From the NCBI GenBank assembly GCA_013115145.1, contig JAAPAO010000281.1, positions 1 to 43,686 on the forward strand: a stretch of 43,686 bases of DNA. Direction: 5' to 3'. Shown here piece after piece: positions 9,441-21,875 of the stretch (the first letter of the stretch is position 1; each line of letters opens with the position of its first letter). Source of the DNA: Perkinsus chesapeaki (lineage: Eukaryota > Perkinsozoa > Perkinsida > Perkinsidae). The notes under the pieces are model-generated. The model saw only the letters and a program-made list of their open reading frames with translations. It was not told where the DNA came from and did not search any database. Both the position numbers and the translations under genes were made by a program.

Positions 9441-9535
9441 CCCTCCCGCCGCCGCTGACGTGGTAAAACAATTAAGTGCCTGGACAATGAAAAAGTCGAG
9501 GCATGATAAATAGAATATGGTCGTGGGATTGTCGG

Positions 9536-9964
9536 TTAATCCCAACAGGTTTTATTGAAGACAAGAATACGTTCGCTTCCGGCAAATGTTACATACAACT
9601 GCTCATTGTTGTTTCTAGATACGAAACGCTTCATATCATTATCACCAACAGTAAGGTCTGGAGCACAAGTAGTCTTGATCGCTCGGATATATGTGTTGTA
9701 GGCTTGCTCGCTCTCGGGATCAACAACGAACGAATTGAGCTCAGTCTCTTCCATCTCCAAAGTGGTGCTAGGCATAACAGCTGAGTCACATTGAACCCAG
9801 AGTTGGGCCTTCAGTGTGGTGAAATCTCCAATGCAGTGAACTTGAACACAAGTATCTTCATCTATGTTCAGGGCATAGTTACCATTAGGAGTTGGTGGGA
9901 ATCCAGCAACACACAAGATGAGGTAGCCAAAATAGCCGAGAATGGTGTAGATGAAGTGAGACAT
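9536..9964 (-). CDS. Small secreted Cys-patterned protein, paralog B
   Basis: This intronless 142-residue protein is the same length as paralog A at 837-1265. It has an N-terminal hydrophobic segment (YTILGYFGYLILCVAG) typical of a signal peptide, then FPPTPNGNYA, five cysteines in the same TC-x3-C arrangement, VVDPESE, TVGDND and FAGSERI, ending N-KTCWD. Roughly half the positions match paralog A, so the duplication is old although the two lie only about 8 kb apart with the retrotransposon between them. Function is unknown; extracellular location is inferred. A solo LTR lies 125 bp upstream on the same strand and could supply its promoter. Confidence 0.82.
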   Translation of the reverse strand: MSHFIYTILGYFGYLILCVAGFPPTPNGNYALNIDEDTCVQVHCIGDFTTLKAQLWVQCDSAVMPSTTLEMEETELNSFVVDPESEQAYNTYIRAIKTTCAPDLTVGDNDMKRFVSRNNNEQLYVTFAGSERILVFNKTCWD

Positions 9965-10088
9965 TCTAGAGTAACCTTGTCAGAGAAAGCAGTGGAGCTT
10001 GCATCCCTGGTGTCACTCACTTCGTGACCTCGCGACACGGAGATACTGTTTCGGAGTTCTAGATGACGATGAAGTTCACTGAAACTCA

Positions 10089-10251
10089 TGGGGGAACTTC
10101 AACACGACGTCAGTTGGCGCAAAGTATCACTCGGAACACTCGCATGCTTATAACAACAATTATCTAGCGGTGATCACTCCTGGGGAACTCCCAAGCGCTC
10201 GAACATTTAGCCCTGCGCCCGCCTGGGAAATCGATACAATTCGAGCAATGA
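10089..10251 (-). repeat. Diverged solo LTR
   Basis: This 163-bp copy has the same length and orientation as the two LTRs and about 17 differences by hand count (near 10%), with no internal element sequence beside it. It starts TGGGGG and ends CAATGA, so one terminal dinucleotide has changed. It is older than the intact element. On the minus strand it points at the secreted-protein gene 9536-9964. Confidence 0.85.
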
Positions 10252-10996
10252 AACTACAGATCATCATAGTTCGAGGATAAGCATCCTCAGCTGCTGCTGC
10301 TGATACCCGCTAAATATGACATGTGTTAGTTGACGTCGCCTGACTCATGCAGCCACGATGCTTATTGTAGCCTGGGGAATCTGTAACTTGACTCGACGTC
10401 AAGGTACACTTGTGACCGAAGCAACCGGTCACCACCGTGACGCGATTTTCACCATTTTTGATACGAGATTGGTTGGAGATATCTGTTTGAGGCCTTTCCA
10501 TCACGATGTGTGCTCCCCCATGATTAGAACGCCGCATATGTTCGGCTTCCGCATTATAGCATTCCATCTCAGTTCCTTGTTCAAGTTCACTGGAAACTCC
10601 TACTCATGTTGATTGTGAGTAATCCCATCCATCCCGTCCGGGAATACAGCCAACAGAATTGTTGCCGATGCGCAAGAGTTCTGTTAGGATTAAAAGGACC
10701 TCCTTCTACGGACGAGCTCAGATGTTCCCTGGAGCTGCGAGTCTTTTTCAGTTCTTGCCTCGCGCGAGGATATCCCGTGAAATCGGTCTGCCGTTGTGCA
10801 ATCCTACCCATTGGCCCAACCTGGAAAATAGTAAAGCTTCGTCCTTGATAGTGTGAGTCTCACCGCGAGACTGTCACGCACGGCGATTAATTGTGCTTGT
10901 AAAATTGACAGTACTGCAGACGCAACACAACTTAATTTCCGTATTGTACTGAATAAATGGTGAATGATCAATATTCTCTTCGAGATTTCTTAACGT
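10252..10996. other. SPT6 downstream region, no gene seen
   Basis: Only short reading frames without recognisable domains occur here on both strands. A short CTG run lies at about 10,290. The right part is likely 3' untranslated sequence of the minus-strand SPT6 gene, whose stop codon is at 10,997-10,999. Confidence 0.4.
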
Positions 10997-11492
10997 TCAT
11001 TGTTGTTGGTGGTGTGGCCATCCATGATGACTGTCATCATTGCCACTCCACGAGTTACCCCCTAAAAGTTTCTATACACTGGTGAGCCGGGTAACGGAGA
11101 CGCTCTCCTACCTGTACGTTTCCAGTGGCCCCATTCATCCTTAGTCCAACCGCCGCTATTATCGTTGCCACCACCATTCCAATAGCTCTTCCCACCTGAC
11201 GAGTGCCCCCCTTGTCCCCAATCATTATTGTTGGTATTGCCCTGATTCCAGGACTGATAACTCTGAAGACGAGCAACAAACAATGAAATGGAGACGTGGC
11301 AATGTCCTACGTAATTCCAGCTTCCTCCAGGATTGCCTCCGCCTTGATACCAGTTGCTGTTGCTGCTGCTGCTGCTTCCATGGGTGTTACCCCATGACCC
11401 ACTGCTACCCCAGTCGTCCTTCTTCTTGCCCCATGAGCCACTATTGCCCCATTTATCATCACTCTGGTACCAAGACTGGCGGACCGAACCGG
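10997..11492 (-). other. GW/WG-rich C-terminal tail of SPT6
   Basis: The last three coding exons, joined through introns of about 48-50 nt in frame, encode roughly 133 residues with about 15 tryptophans. Most sit in Gly/Ser/Asn/Asp context (DKWGNSGSWGKKKDDWG, NDWGQGG, KDEWGHW, HHGWPHHQQQ-stop). Ser-rich stretches are partly encoded by a CAG/AGC run near 11,360. The composition resembles the Argonaute-hook tails of plant SPT6L and of GW proteins; the comparison is from memory. Confidence 0.75.
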
Positions 11493-14400
11493 ACTAAATA
11501 ATAGCGGAGTGGGAGTCAGTATATTAAGCTTGATGAAACATACCTTCCAATCCTTCCAGTTTTTCCAACTATCTCCGTTCTCATGCTGCTCACTGGCATC
11601 TGAATATGATGATGTAGATCAATCTTATCGGGAATGCGTAGGGACTCCTCACTTTTGCTATCCGTTTCAACTTGTGGGGAGCCTTGTTGGGCCCTCACAG
11701 CAGCCTGATGCTTCCGAGCGAGTTCTCGATACTCCTTAACATACCTGACAAGGAAGCACCGCCGATCAGCAGCTGACCGAAAGGCATATAGAAAATTCAT
11801 ACTGTTTCCTATTGATGAAACCTTCAGACTTCCACCACTGAATCATACGATTGACGCTCTTGAATGGGCCCGCATTCCACAGCTTAAACCTGAACATGAT
11901 AATAATCACAATGAAAGGGGGCTGACTGAGCACCCCGGAAAGCATACCCTCGATGAGTGATGTGGACAGGTTCCTCAATGACAGCGTATTTGCCAGACTG
12001 ATCTCTTTTTCCAGCCCACAACAAGACAGCAGCGCCACCCATTGGTTTTCTTTCGTCAAGCGTGAGGAAATACGCTACCTGTTCAAAGAAGATTGACAAG
12101 AATGATGTTGTTAGTATTATAGACACTTACATGTTTGCTTGTGCTGCTCAACTTAGTGGCAACGACAAGATTCTTTACTTGCTCAACATTGCCGCCTTGA
12201 TATTTATCAAAGTTGGTGAAGTCCGTAAGATACTTCATATACCTATAATTATAACTCGAAGAACTTGCCCTTGGGGGAGTGGCATTCCATGGTCGATAGA
12301 AATATCCGCACCGGGAGAGTGGCAATGTTTCTCCAAACGCGCAAAGAAGCGCATAATTTCCCAGAAGCCCTTAGTCAAGTCTTACGGTTCAACAATCATA
12401 GCCTTGATCTGATCAAGCTCGTCAAATTCCTCAGGTTCACCCGGCAACTGAAGAATCGCACACAATAGTCCTGTCCCCTTCTTTTATTCACTGCCTACTT
12501 TATAGACCATCTTAGCATTGCCGAGAGTATTCTGTTGGGCAGCTTGTTGTGTGAATTTACTTTTTGCCTCTTGAAATACAAACTGTTTCACCCAATCACT
12601 GCTGGCCCTGGTGCCTGATAGAACAAAGCCCAAATCTTCAACTTCAACAGGCAACAGGCTAAATGCACCTTGCTTTATCTTTATCATACAAATGTATTGT
12701 CCTTGATGGCTTGTGCTAGGACGGAAAAGTACTTCTCCAACAGGGACAGAGGCCGGCTCGAGATACTAAAACAGTGCTGCATCCGACAAGCTGCATATCC
12801 CAGATTAAGTACCGCCATTGCCGCGCTATGCGATATCTCCTTGTAGTTGTCGTGCCTTATAATACGCCTGCCGCGGATAGATGCCATGGCATCTATTCCC
12901 TGCTTCTGAGTTGCTACCACTTTACCCAGCCCTCGAAGTTCCCTAAAGGAAAGTAGCTGGTGTGAAATTGACGTTTAGAATGACCGTTACCGGAAGTCCT
13001 CATTCTTCGCCACCAGTCTTGGGTCCTGATCTATAATTTCCCTCTGTTCAAAGTCTGTGATATCCTCAACGGTGACGTCCACCTTGAACCTGATCGAAAG
13101 AGTGGCGGTCTTGCACAACTCAGCTGTGGCTTCCTACACATCAGGTTTGATATGAGTCACTCTCGCAGTAAGAAGATCTCCTTGATTCCAGTTGCCCTTG
13201 GCATTCTCTATCTCATTATTCCTCTGAAGACCCCAGACCTCCGCTCGTCTCAATCTACTTAGCAATCCTCACCTTATCCCATTTGTAGAAGAAGCCATCA
13301 CAGCGATTCTGTAACAGTCTTATCTTAACCTTGTCGTTGAAAGTGCCATCAATCACTTCACACTGTACCACGGTATTCTGAACACATTTATCATGAACAG
13401 GATTCTATTAGATCCTTTACCTTCATCAAAGACTGTGCTGTTTCGCCCGTACAAGCCTCGAACACCGCCTGGGCGGTCGGAGGCTCCCAACGAGAAGCAT
13501 AGTTATAATACGGGCTAGAAAGAAGACATGCAAGGCTGAGACCGGATAAGCTTCTTACCTATGGATTTCACTGGCGATATCATGCTTTATGTAACCAACC
13601 ATTTCGGCCTTCAATGCGCCTTTATCAACCTACCAAATAGCTGTCCCGAACGTTGTGTTCCATGAGAATGTCTTACTTCATTATCCGTGTACTGCTCAGG
13701 CAGGTCATCACTGCTCAGCATAGCATCCACAAGACTCTCCAGGTTGGCAGAGACCGCCTCAAAGTCTTGCATGGTCGACTAAGGTACATAGAGATATCTT
13801 ACAGGCCGCACGTTGATCCTCATACTGGAAGGCACATTCTCTTCTTTATGAGGGAAAGCATGCTCTTCTCATCGGCAGCATCAGCAGCGCCCAAGCTAAG
13901 CCATGCTATGCGACAAGCTTCCTTTGCAACTGATCGAGAGAGTCCAATGATGTGTCGATTGTGCGGCGAGTACCAGGCCAGGTGTCCCTCGCCAAGCGGG
14001 TAAGCTCGAAGGGGTGAGGGTTCGATACGGCGGCCAATACCTCCTCAAAAGTAACATCCTCGCCGTGAACTGGGCAAAGAACACCGCGCGCCCTGAAATG
14101 GAACGAGCATGATGGGAAGTACTTAGCGGAGGCTTGGCTCACTCATCGAATTCAGAATGATCCCAATCAGCATCAGCTTTTCCCCGATGCCTGTTCTTCT
14201 TGAAACTCTTACGCTTGCCTGAAAGTAGTAAATATAACGAATGGGACTGTTATATTGTCTTTATCTACCAGCAGCAACCGCTTGAAGAAGCTTCTCCATA
14301 TCTGGAGACAACCTCACAAAAGGTTGGCAGTTCTGCCAGACAACATCACCGAGAAGCTGCCGTAGCCGAGCCTAGCAAGAAGTTCTATAAAGTGGGCTGT

Positions 14401-17400
14401 CTGGGCGTTGTAAACCTGTCGAGGACTGAGACCCTTCCACGCTTCGCTCACATCCTCCCGCTCAAGCCCTCTCACAACAACATCTGAAAATGGGGAGTTA
14501 ACAAGTGAAACCGACAGAGATGCCTCACCGCTGCGTCTGAGTAGAATGTTAGCCTTCCTTGGGCCAAGACCAGCTACGAACTTCAGAACGCCCGCTCGAT
14601 GGGGGGACTTGGCGCATACATTTAGATCAACTCCGGCTTGATTCACACGTCTGATGATCTCGTGGGACAAAGCTTCCCGAAGGATGAACCGATCACAGTT
14701 GGCCTGCGGTGAGTAAGAGACATTCGCCACCGGCGGGGAAGTACCACAGCCCTACCTGACATGGATCAAGCGGAATATCTTGGAGAGCACTGTGACCGCT
14801 AGGATCATCAGACCAAAGCTGGACAGTCTCAGCCAAGGGATCTTGCATGAATCTAATCGAAGAAGCATCGTGCCGAAGCTCTACAACAACAGCAGTGTCC
14901 CACCTGCACATCGACAAGCCTAGCCTTTGGAGATAAGTTAGACCATCCTTCTCGGCTTTATTAGAACGCATGGCTGAGCACGAGCAGCTAACGAAGACGT
15001 GTAGAGTATAGACAACTCACCAACGATACGAGGAATGGTAGGATCACCCCAGACAACTTGAGGGGAAGGTAACACAGATTTGCTCTGTTTCAGCACAGGA
15101 TGAGTTGAGACCAACTGACAATAACAGCAGTCAAGTCAGCAGAAACGCAACGAGCTGCTGCTGCTGCTGACTTACCCAGGAACAGCTATCAGAGAGGGTC
15201 CTCATCAGACCTCGGCATCGGATGTCCATAGCGCACACCACAACCACAGCTGGAACGTAGCGAGATATCTTCTCCTCGAACTTTTTGAGATCAGCCTTAT
15301 GGCGATCCTCGGCTAAAGTCCATCCTCGGCAGTGGTAGATGATAGACCAAGGGGAGCCTACCTGATTTGGGAGCCACCAACCAATCTAGCTGAGTAACAT
15401 CCAAAAGTGACCCATCAACATCAGCTGTTATGAGGTGGCATCGGGTGCCGTTCTGCACTCTAAAACCAAAAGACATTCCGATCATCATCATTCACACCTT
15501 TATTTCCTCTCACTTTTCCATCACCACTGCTGATGCTCGGAAGTACTTCAGCTTCCTCAGTGCAACTTGCCGATCAATATCACGCTGACGCTCGAGGAAG
15601 TCGACATCATCCAGACCGCCATGAGGAGAGTCATCGTCATCCTCCTCATTATCACCCCTCCCCGCTGCCGCTGCGGCCTCATCAGGATTGGTGTCTGCCG
15701 AGTCGGCTTCAGTGCTGGGCTCGTAAGGCTTTCGACCAATTATATTGCCCAATGCAGCAGCCTGCAAGTAAACAAGTAAAGGCAAAGTGGCCGCCACTTA
15801 GAGTCACTTACGCATTTCTCAGAGATAAGCCTGTCAGATTCCCTCTTCATCCGTGCCCTCATCTCTTTACGCATACTTATATATATGCTCTGTACAGCCT
15901 GTCGTGCCGCACCCAACACGAACCCTCGCCAATCGCTCTGTGCAATAGCATACATCTCAACAACCCGTCGAAGATAACAATCCTCTCCGAGTAGCGTATT
16001 GGGCTCGATAGCCTCAGACATCATCACAGCCCCGCCAGCATTGGCACGCCGCGATTGAGTCCATTGATGCAACTGATGACCGAGCCGGCAATATCTCATC
16101 AAAGCTCCACCACCACCTCCGGCCCCACCAACTTGTGGCGCTGTGGCTGGGACAGGCTTGCCATTTTCTAGCGCTTGAATAACCTTGAAGATGAGGCTAT
16201 AGTTGCGTGACACTTGATCCTCTGTGAAAGTGTCGATGACTATCTTGTCCGGATTCTCGTAGTCGGCCCACACTATATCCACCGTAATGGAGCCCTGAGC
16301 CTCCAAAGCGCATATCCTAGACCATGTCGGGCCAACACAGGAACACAGCGGCTTCATGCATAACCGGGAGACCAGGTAATCGGGAGACGTAGCGGAAGGC
16401 TTATAGTTACCAGTCGGCATCGTACAGACGTGCGCTCGTCGCCATAGCGCACGACGGAAGAAACGACGAATGCTCATATCCGAGGCTAAAGGAAAAGATT
16501 CGAGAGGACGGAGGGGGTAGCGGACCAAAGACAGCAACAGCAGATTGTTACCTATATTGCGAGCCATAAACTGCGCCAAGGCACCCAGCAGCCTCCTCTC
16601 ATTATGGAAAATCAAGCCAGACTTCCCCTGGCACTGCGCATGAACCCACTCCGATAGCTTAGGTCTGTCCACTATTGCTGGAGCAAAGTTGTGGCCGACT
16701 AACAAAGACTCTCCCACCTAAAAAAGAGTAATAGGCATACGACGGGTTTCGCTTACCTGTTGAGGATCCATACCGATTACTTCCTCAAGAGCTCTGTCCA
16801 GAGCTGCATCCGTGATAACCCGATACAGAGAGTCATCCACTCGCTAAGCACAGCATGGTAAAAGGCTATCGACCTACAAATTACCAGATGAGACTTGTGG
16901 ACTATGGTTAGGCTCTCAAATCCAGTACTTTGCAGCCGACGCAGTTTTGGTTCTATTTGAACCTGATACGAAATAACAGAGCCGGCGGGCTGGCTGGCAG
17001 CAGGTGCAGGGTGTACCCTTACCGATATCAATAGGGATATATCTCGCAAGGTCTCCGCATAGGTCTCTTCGATCATCGATGTTGAGATGTCATCAAGTCT
17101 TGCTAGAAGCATCGTGATTTGACTATTAGCCTGAATACATTCAACTCACAGTCGCCAAGAGGGGTGGAGGCGGCCACTTCATCACCTTCACAACCCTGTC
17201 CCGAAGTTCAGGGGACATTGCCTCCTTCTCGGCATGCTCCGTCGTCGATTGTTCCATCATCTCATCATCGACATCCAAAGCATGCTGTAGAGCGCTAAAA
17301 TAAACATCAACAACTATCCACTAGAGTAAGAAGTTGTTCAGTAATATGCCTTTTATAAGCCTTACCTTCATACAGGCTACATGTCACTCTACTAAGGGGA

Positions 17401-20400
17401 AATGGTTTAAAAGGAACATCAACATTGTTTCAACAACTAAGCCTCATTTTCCGGCTTATAGGATACTCAATAGCTCCAGAGAGTGCCCTTCTGGCATTGT
17501 TACGCCAAAAGTGTGAAGATCGCATTTCCTCCGGTATTAACAAGAAAATCATCCTTCCAAAGTTCGAATTGTCCTGCGGAACTATGAAGACTATAGGATC
17601 ATTTGGTAGCGATAACTCCGTCCAGCTGGCCCATTGAAGCTGCTTACTCTTTGTAACCTTGAAGCTTCCCTGCCATATTCTGTTTAACCTTTTTTATATC
17701 GACCCACTGCCTATCAAAGTCCATTATCGTCCAAAGGTCTTGCTCATCCAACACGGGACGATACTTACACCGCAGCATCCTGATAAAAGGCAACACTATC
17801 AAGAAGAAGGAAGCTGTCTCGAGCCCCCATTCCACTGCACCGGGCTCGAGGGTTTGTTGCGCTCCTCTGAGCACACTGAGCGGAAGTAGGAGAACTTTGT
17901 CACCACCCAGGGGATAGAGTGGGAGGCTCCCTAGAGGTAGCGGAATTGGAGACGCTGGACCCTTTGGAAGAGGTCAGTGCAAATTCATAATTTACACTTC
18001 TTCAACGACACTTTTCTTCTTACCCGTTCCATATCGTTGGTATCTCATACCCTCGGCCTTTAACGTCTCTCAGTAGGACCTCTATTAGCGGTATGACTTG
18101 GAACCTATAATGTGAAATGGGCCACCACTCAGCTTGGATACAACACAATCACTTGTATGTGTCATCAGCGAACACTTGAGAAAAGGAAGCTGGAGTGGTA
18201 CTGTAGGAGTCTGGATTCGGGAACACGTCTGCCTGAAAGCAAGAAGAGGTTAAGGATGCATCGCACGTCGCTGAAAGATACTCTCTCCCGTATCTTGGCA
18301 TAAATCCACTTAGCCTCAACACTCCATTCTTGGTTATACATCTCCTTATCAGTTGCTGCCTTTGCCGCCGACTCGGCCTCAGCAGGGTCCAATGCAATCT
18401 GATAACTCGGTAACCACCACATCACACCCACAACAACAAAGTCCCACTCCTTCAGCTCCCACAGCAGCGGGCACTGCTTTAAAAGCAGCGATACAGCGAG
18501 CAGCGGCATTGGGGCCATACTCGGCTTGATAACGTTCGGGGATCTAATAACATTCCATCACCACTCGCCCCTTCTCCCTATTAAACTTACGTTAGCTCTG
18601 GCTATTGCTTGATCCTTGGCTGTTACGAAACGGGCTGCCATTTCTTCGGGGTCGAATCTTGCCTATCGAAACTGGTGAAGTCAAAACCATGGCCGAGGTC
18701 CTAACCTCGAGATCCTTCTCTGGATCACCCGCGCCCGCCTCGGCCATCTCAGCATCCCTATCTTCCTCCTGCTGCTGCTGTATCGCTGACATCCTACCGG
18801 CTGCCAAATTGAGGACTCTAGCATCTCCAAAGACTTCCTACAAAAGTAATATGCCACCACCATACCATCACGAAAGGTACTTACATCAATTTCCTGCAAT
18901 AAGCCAGCCATATCTTCACCGTATCTGAGAACACCGCCATACAACACAACGACTATGAGGGCGCTAGCAACCAATCGCTACTACGAAGTGTGATCCCTAG
19001 GTCAATTGGCACTTATAGGCGACTTCAGAGTAACAGACTGAGTAGCCCGTTGGCAAAAGTACGTCATTAATAGTAATCACTAGATACTAGTGATCATTAA
19101 AGAGCTTGAATGGGACTCCCCAGTGGTATGATTCAATACGGTTAAGCCCTCTGGTATGAGCGGAATGTTATGAGAGTCAAGTCCATAAAAGCATCTCCAA
19201 GCCATTTGAGTGTCCAAATCAACCATCACGGACATAGTAAATTTCTGTGAAGACATTGTAGCAGATAGGCCTCCAGTCGCTGATGTACTGGTTATTACCT
19301 TTCGGCATACTCCCTCCCTCTATTAGGCAGATCATCATCATCGACATCTCTACCGGAGTCACCTGCTTCTCGGACCTACTACATGTACTACCCAAGATTC
19401 CCTCATAAAGAAACTACAATGAAGTCCGCAAGGGAATCATTATCCGAGTCATTATCGTCTCCCCTATCCCTTCTAGAGGCCGGGGATCGTCCCTGGTCAC
19501 CGAGACCGTCCTGAGCAAACGTAAGCTCATTGGCAATATCTAGTCCAGACATGCTACTGCAAAGTCATCATCATCGAATAGGCGGTCTTCTAGAGCATCG
19601 GCAGATGTAGCGGTAATGTGCTGAGCTTTGGTGAAGTCCCTGAGCAGGAGGCGATAAAGGCGTCCCTCCCCAGAGCTTTAGTCCACTTCTGCTTCTTCAG
19701 CCTAGAAAAGCCCTTCTTTCTTCCGCCCAGTAGGCTATCATCATCCGAGTCATCATCTCCACCAGCACCTCCAACAGGAGCCCTCTCCGTCCCACCAGAC
19801 GTCCCAGCATCAGCGCTTCCCCCTTCGGCTGCCTTGGTCGCAGCGGCCTTTCTCGCCATAATACGGGCATATCTAAAACATAAACCTTAAATAGGAACAC
19901 CCACTATTTGCCCTACGCTTCAGGATTGGTCTCTTTAACAATAAGCAGATCACCGTCGTCTATGTCATCTGGATCGAGCTCACTGTTCTCGTCCTCACTA
20001 GATGAACCTTCAAGAAAGCATCGCCCCCCTACAGTATGACGCACTACACTCTCACCACTAGCACTCGACCCATCATCATCGCTTCCTTCATTATCCTCAT
20101 CATCAACTACAAAGCCGTCATTTTCAAACCCCATAGCAGTTACTTTGGACTAGAACAACATAACGCTTGGAATGACCCTAGCCGAGGGCGGCCGGCCTAC
20201 TGGTGACTTTCCCGGTGAGCGGCTGGCTTGTTCCTCATCATCTTCATCATCATCATCCTCACCAGATGAAGCCGATGAGCCTTCATCAGAATCGTCATCC
20301 GAGTTTCCCGAAGCGCCTACCCATCACACTAACCCCTGTGCCACCCACTACTACTATTACTTCCACCCTTATCGTCCTCCTCTCCAGAAGAAGACGACGA

Positions 20401-20561
20401 CGCCGATGATGACGATGACACGTCATCTAAATGGGGACAGATTGCACAACCACCTCATCACCACCTCGAGTACCATCATCTCCCTCTTCCTCCTCCTCAT
20501 CTCTCTTCTTCCGTTTTGTTTCGTTTCCAGCAGCGTCGCTCGCCCCTCGCTTCAGAACCAT
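10997..20561 (-). CDS. SPT6: Transcription elongation factor SPT6, many short introns
   Basis: SPT6 is a histone chaperone that travels with RNA polymerase II. Exons read in order from 20,561. An acidic Ser/Asp/Glu N-terminus continues as MGFENDGFVVDDEDNEG through a 51-nt in-frame intron. ALEDRLFDDDDF follows near 19.58 kb and AKWIYAKIRERVSFS near 18.3 kb. The hallmark block LPFIRMLRCKYRPVLDEQDL is at 17.65-17.87 kb. A Tex-like helical region ending in RMKRESDRLISEKC lies at 15.8-16.7 kb, and YqgF-like VPAVVVVCAMD near 15.25 kb. The helix-hairpin-helix VNQAGVDLNVC ... FVAGLGPRKAN is at 14.3-14.7 kb. Tandem-SH2 segments (SSRPLSLLEKYFSVL, FKSVNRMIQWWKSEGF) lie at 11.8-12.9 kb. The protein ends in a Trp-rich tail. 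Several exon boundaries between 12.9 and 19.5 kb were not resolved. A start at 20,132 (MGFEND...) is the alternative. Confidence 0.88.
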
Positions 20562-20673
20562 TATAAACAAAGGTACCAGCCGGCTGCCAAGCCCTTCCCA
20601 CTTTGCAGATCCAAGAGAACTCAAGGGAACATATATTACAGGTAGAGATAGAAACGTTATGGCTGGTATTGGC

Positions 20674-21693
20674 CTAGTGGCGACGGCGACCCTTGGTAAC
20701 AGTCTGGAACCCATCCTCGTCGATTTCCGGTTCGGGCTTGGCCTCGACGAGCTTCGGTACAGCTGAGAAGTGATTATTTTACGTAATCATAAGAGTATTG
20801 ACTGTGATCAAGTATAGATTTAATACTACATTCGTCCCCCTCCTCATCCTCGCCAGATGAGCCTTCTTCAGCGCATTGCTCCAGTACCTATTAAGATCAC
20901 ATGGGACCAGATATACCACACGGTGCATTCCCTTATCAACAACCTATTTTTCCCCCATTTTCCTCCGAGGCTACATGACTCCCTACCATAAACCCGATTA
21001 CAGTCAAAACAACTCGAGCTTTACGCGAAGTCAAGCTGCTTGATAGATCCCTTCGCCTCACCAATGGCTACTTAATAAACCACTTCACCCTCATCTATTC
21101 TCGGGTTTCTCAGAAGATGCGTTCGAAACGCAGCGCTTCTATCCCATGATGGAGTACGACTGATTGCCCTGTCAATACCATACCCCACCAAGGCTTACTT
21201 TAGCCTGATCACGACCATCAGTGGCATGCATCACTTCCTGAGCAACGCTGAGATCTCCTCGACTACAGGACTCCCATAACCTTATGAGCATGAAGGCCAC
21301 ATCCTCGTCTGACCCATCCTCCAGTGCCTGCCCATGACCATCAAACCATGCTACTACCACAACAACTAGTACCATTTGGAAGTTACTGGCGACCAACTCA
21401 AATAGCTTATCGGCCAACTTCATAACCTGGTCGTTATTCTCGCTGGCCAACTTAGCTCCGCCCGACCGTAGATCGGCCACGATAGTCTCCGCTATAGATT
21501 CTATACGGTGCGAAGCCTCCCTAAAGATTCCTTATCCAGACCACCCGAACCCTAGGCACTACCTAGGATTACAATCGCAGTTCTCTTTCGCCAGAGTTAA
21601 AGCGGTCCAATGAGTGAATACGTGGTGGACTCCATCGAGGAATGCTTGCTCGCACTCAGCAGTCGCAGCAGCAGCAGAAGAAGAAGACGTCAT
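20674..21693 (-). CDS. TSR2: TSR2-like pre-rRNA processing / RPS26 chaperone
   Basis: TSR2 escorts ribosomal protein S26 to the 40S precursor. Exon 1 encodes AFLDGVHHVFTHWTALTLAKE, the family's N-terminal F-x2-G-x3-L-x2-W block. A 42-nt phase-2 intron leads to an exon with KLADKLFELVASNFQM. A 45-nt intron then joins to ALEDGSDEDVAFMLIRLWE, the family's E-DGS block. After an intron of about 300 nt come an acidic exon (EEGSSGEDEEGDE) and the terminal exon EIDEDGFQTVTKGRRRH. The I-DEDGF-x-V basic ending is diagnostic. The ATG at 21,693 is nearest the domain; an in-frame ATG at 21,753 would add 20 residues. It is on the same strand as SPT6, 112 bp upstream of that gene. Confidence 0.88.
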
Positions 21694-21875
21694 TATGGTA
21701 CGGGAAAAGATACTTCGCTTTGCGCACTCTGAAGATTCTGCAACTGGACTCAACAGAGTAAGATATCAGAAACCATAACGTATCATTGAGAACATGCTCC
21801 TCACACAACCTCATCAATAACGTTCGTTCGAGGCAGGCTACTGACCTTTCGGCGATATTGCCGATGACGCTGGAC

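Larger units (their letters stand above)
2809..9441 (-). mobile_element. Complete LTR retrotransposon, BEL/Pao-like
   Basis: The element is bounded by direct repeats 2809-2975 and 9275-9441 that I read as identical over 167 bp. Trimming to canonical TG...CA ends gives 163-bp LTRs. On the minus strand the order is 5' LTR, gag-protease, reverse transcriptase, RNase H-integrase, purine tract, 3' LTR. Successive ORFs are offset by -1 each time. The gag ATG begins two bases after the 5' LTR and the integrase stop lies about 18 bp before the 3' LTR, so almost no untranslated DNA remains. Identical LTRs and long open frames point to a recent insertion. I found no exact target-site duplication: the flanks CCCCC and CCTCC differ at one base. 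The BEL/Pao-like assignment rests on domain order and integrase motifs; a gypsy-like relative is possible. Confidence 0.88.

Noticed and set aside
20172-20766. Ser/Tyr-rich plus-strand reading frames
   Set aside because: They mirror acidic Asp/Glu/Ser repeats of the SPT6 N-terminus and the TSR2 terminal exon on the minus strand, which splice coherently.
21105-21150. tRNA-like T arm and 3' acceptor (GTTCGAAAC hairpin followed by CTTCTATCCCA) within a TSR2 intron
   Set aside because: No matching 5' acceptor strand, D arm or anticodon arm could be found at the right distance; at most it is a tRNA fragment or a chance hairpin.
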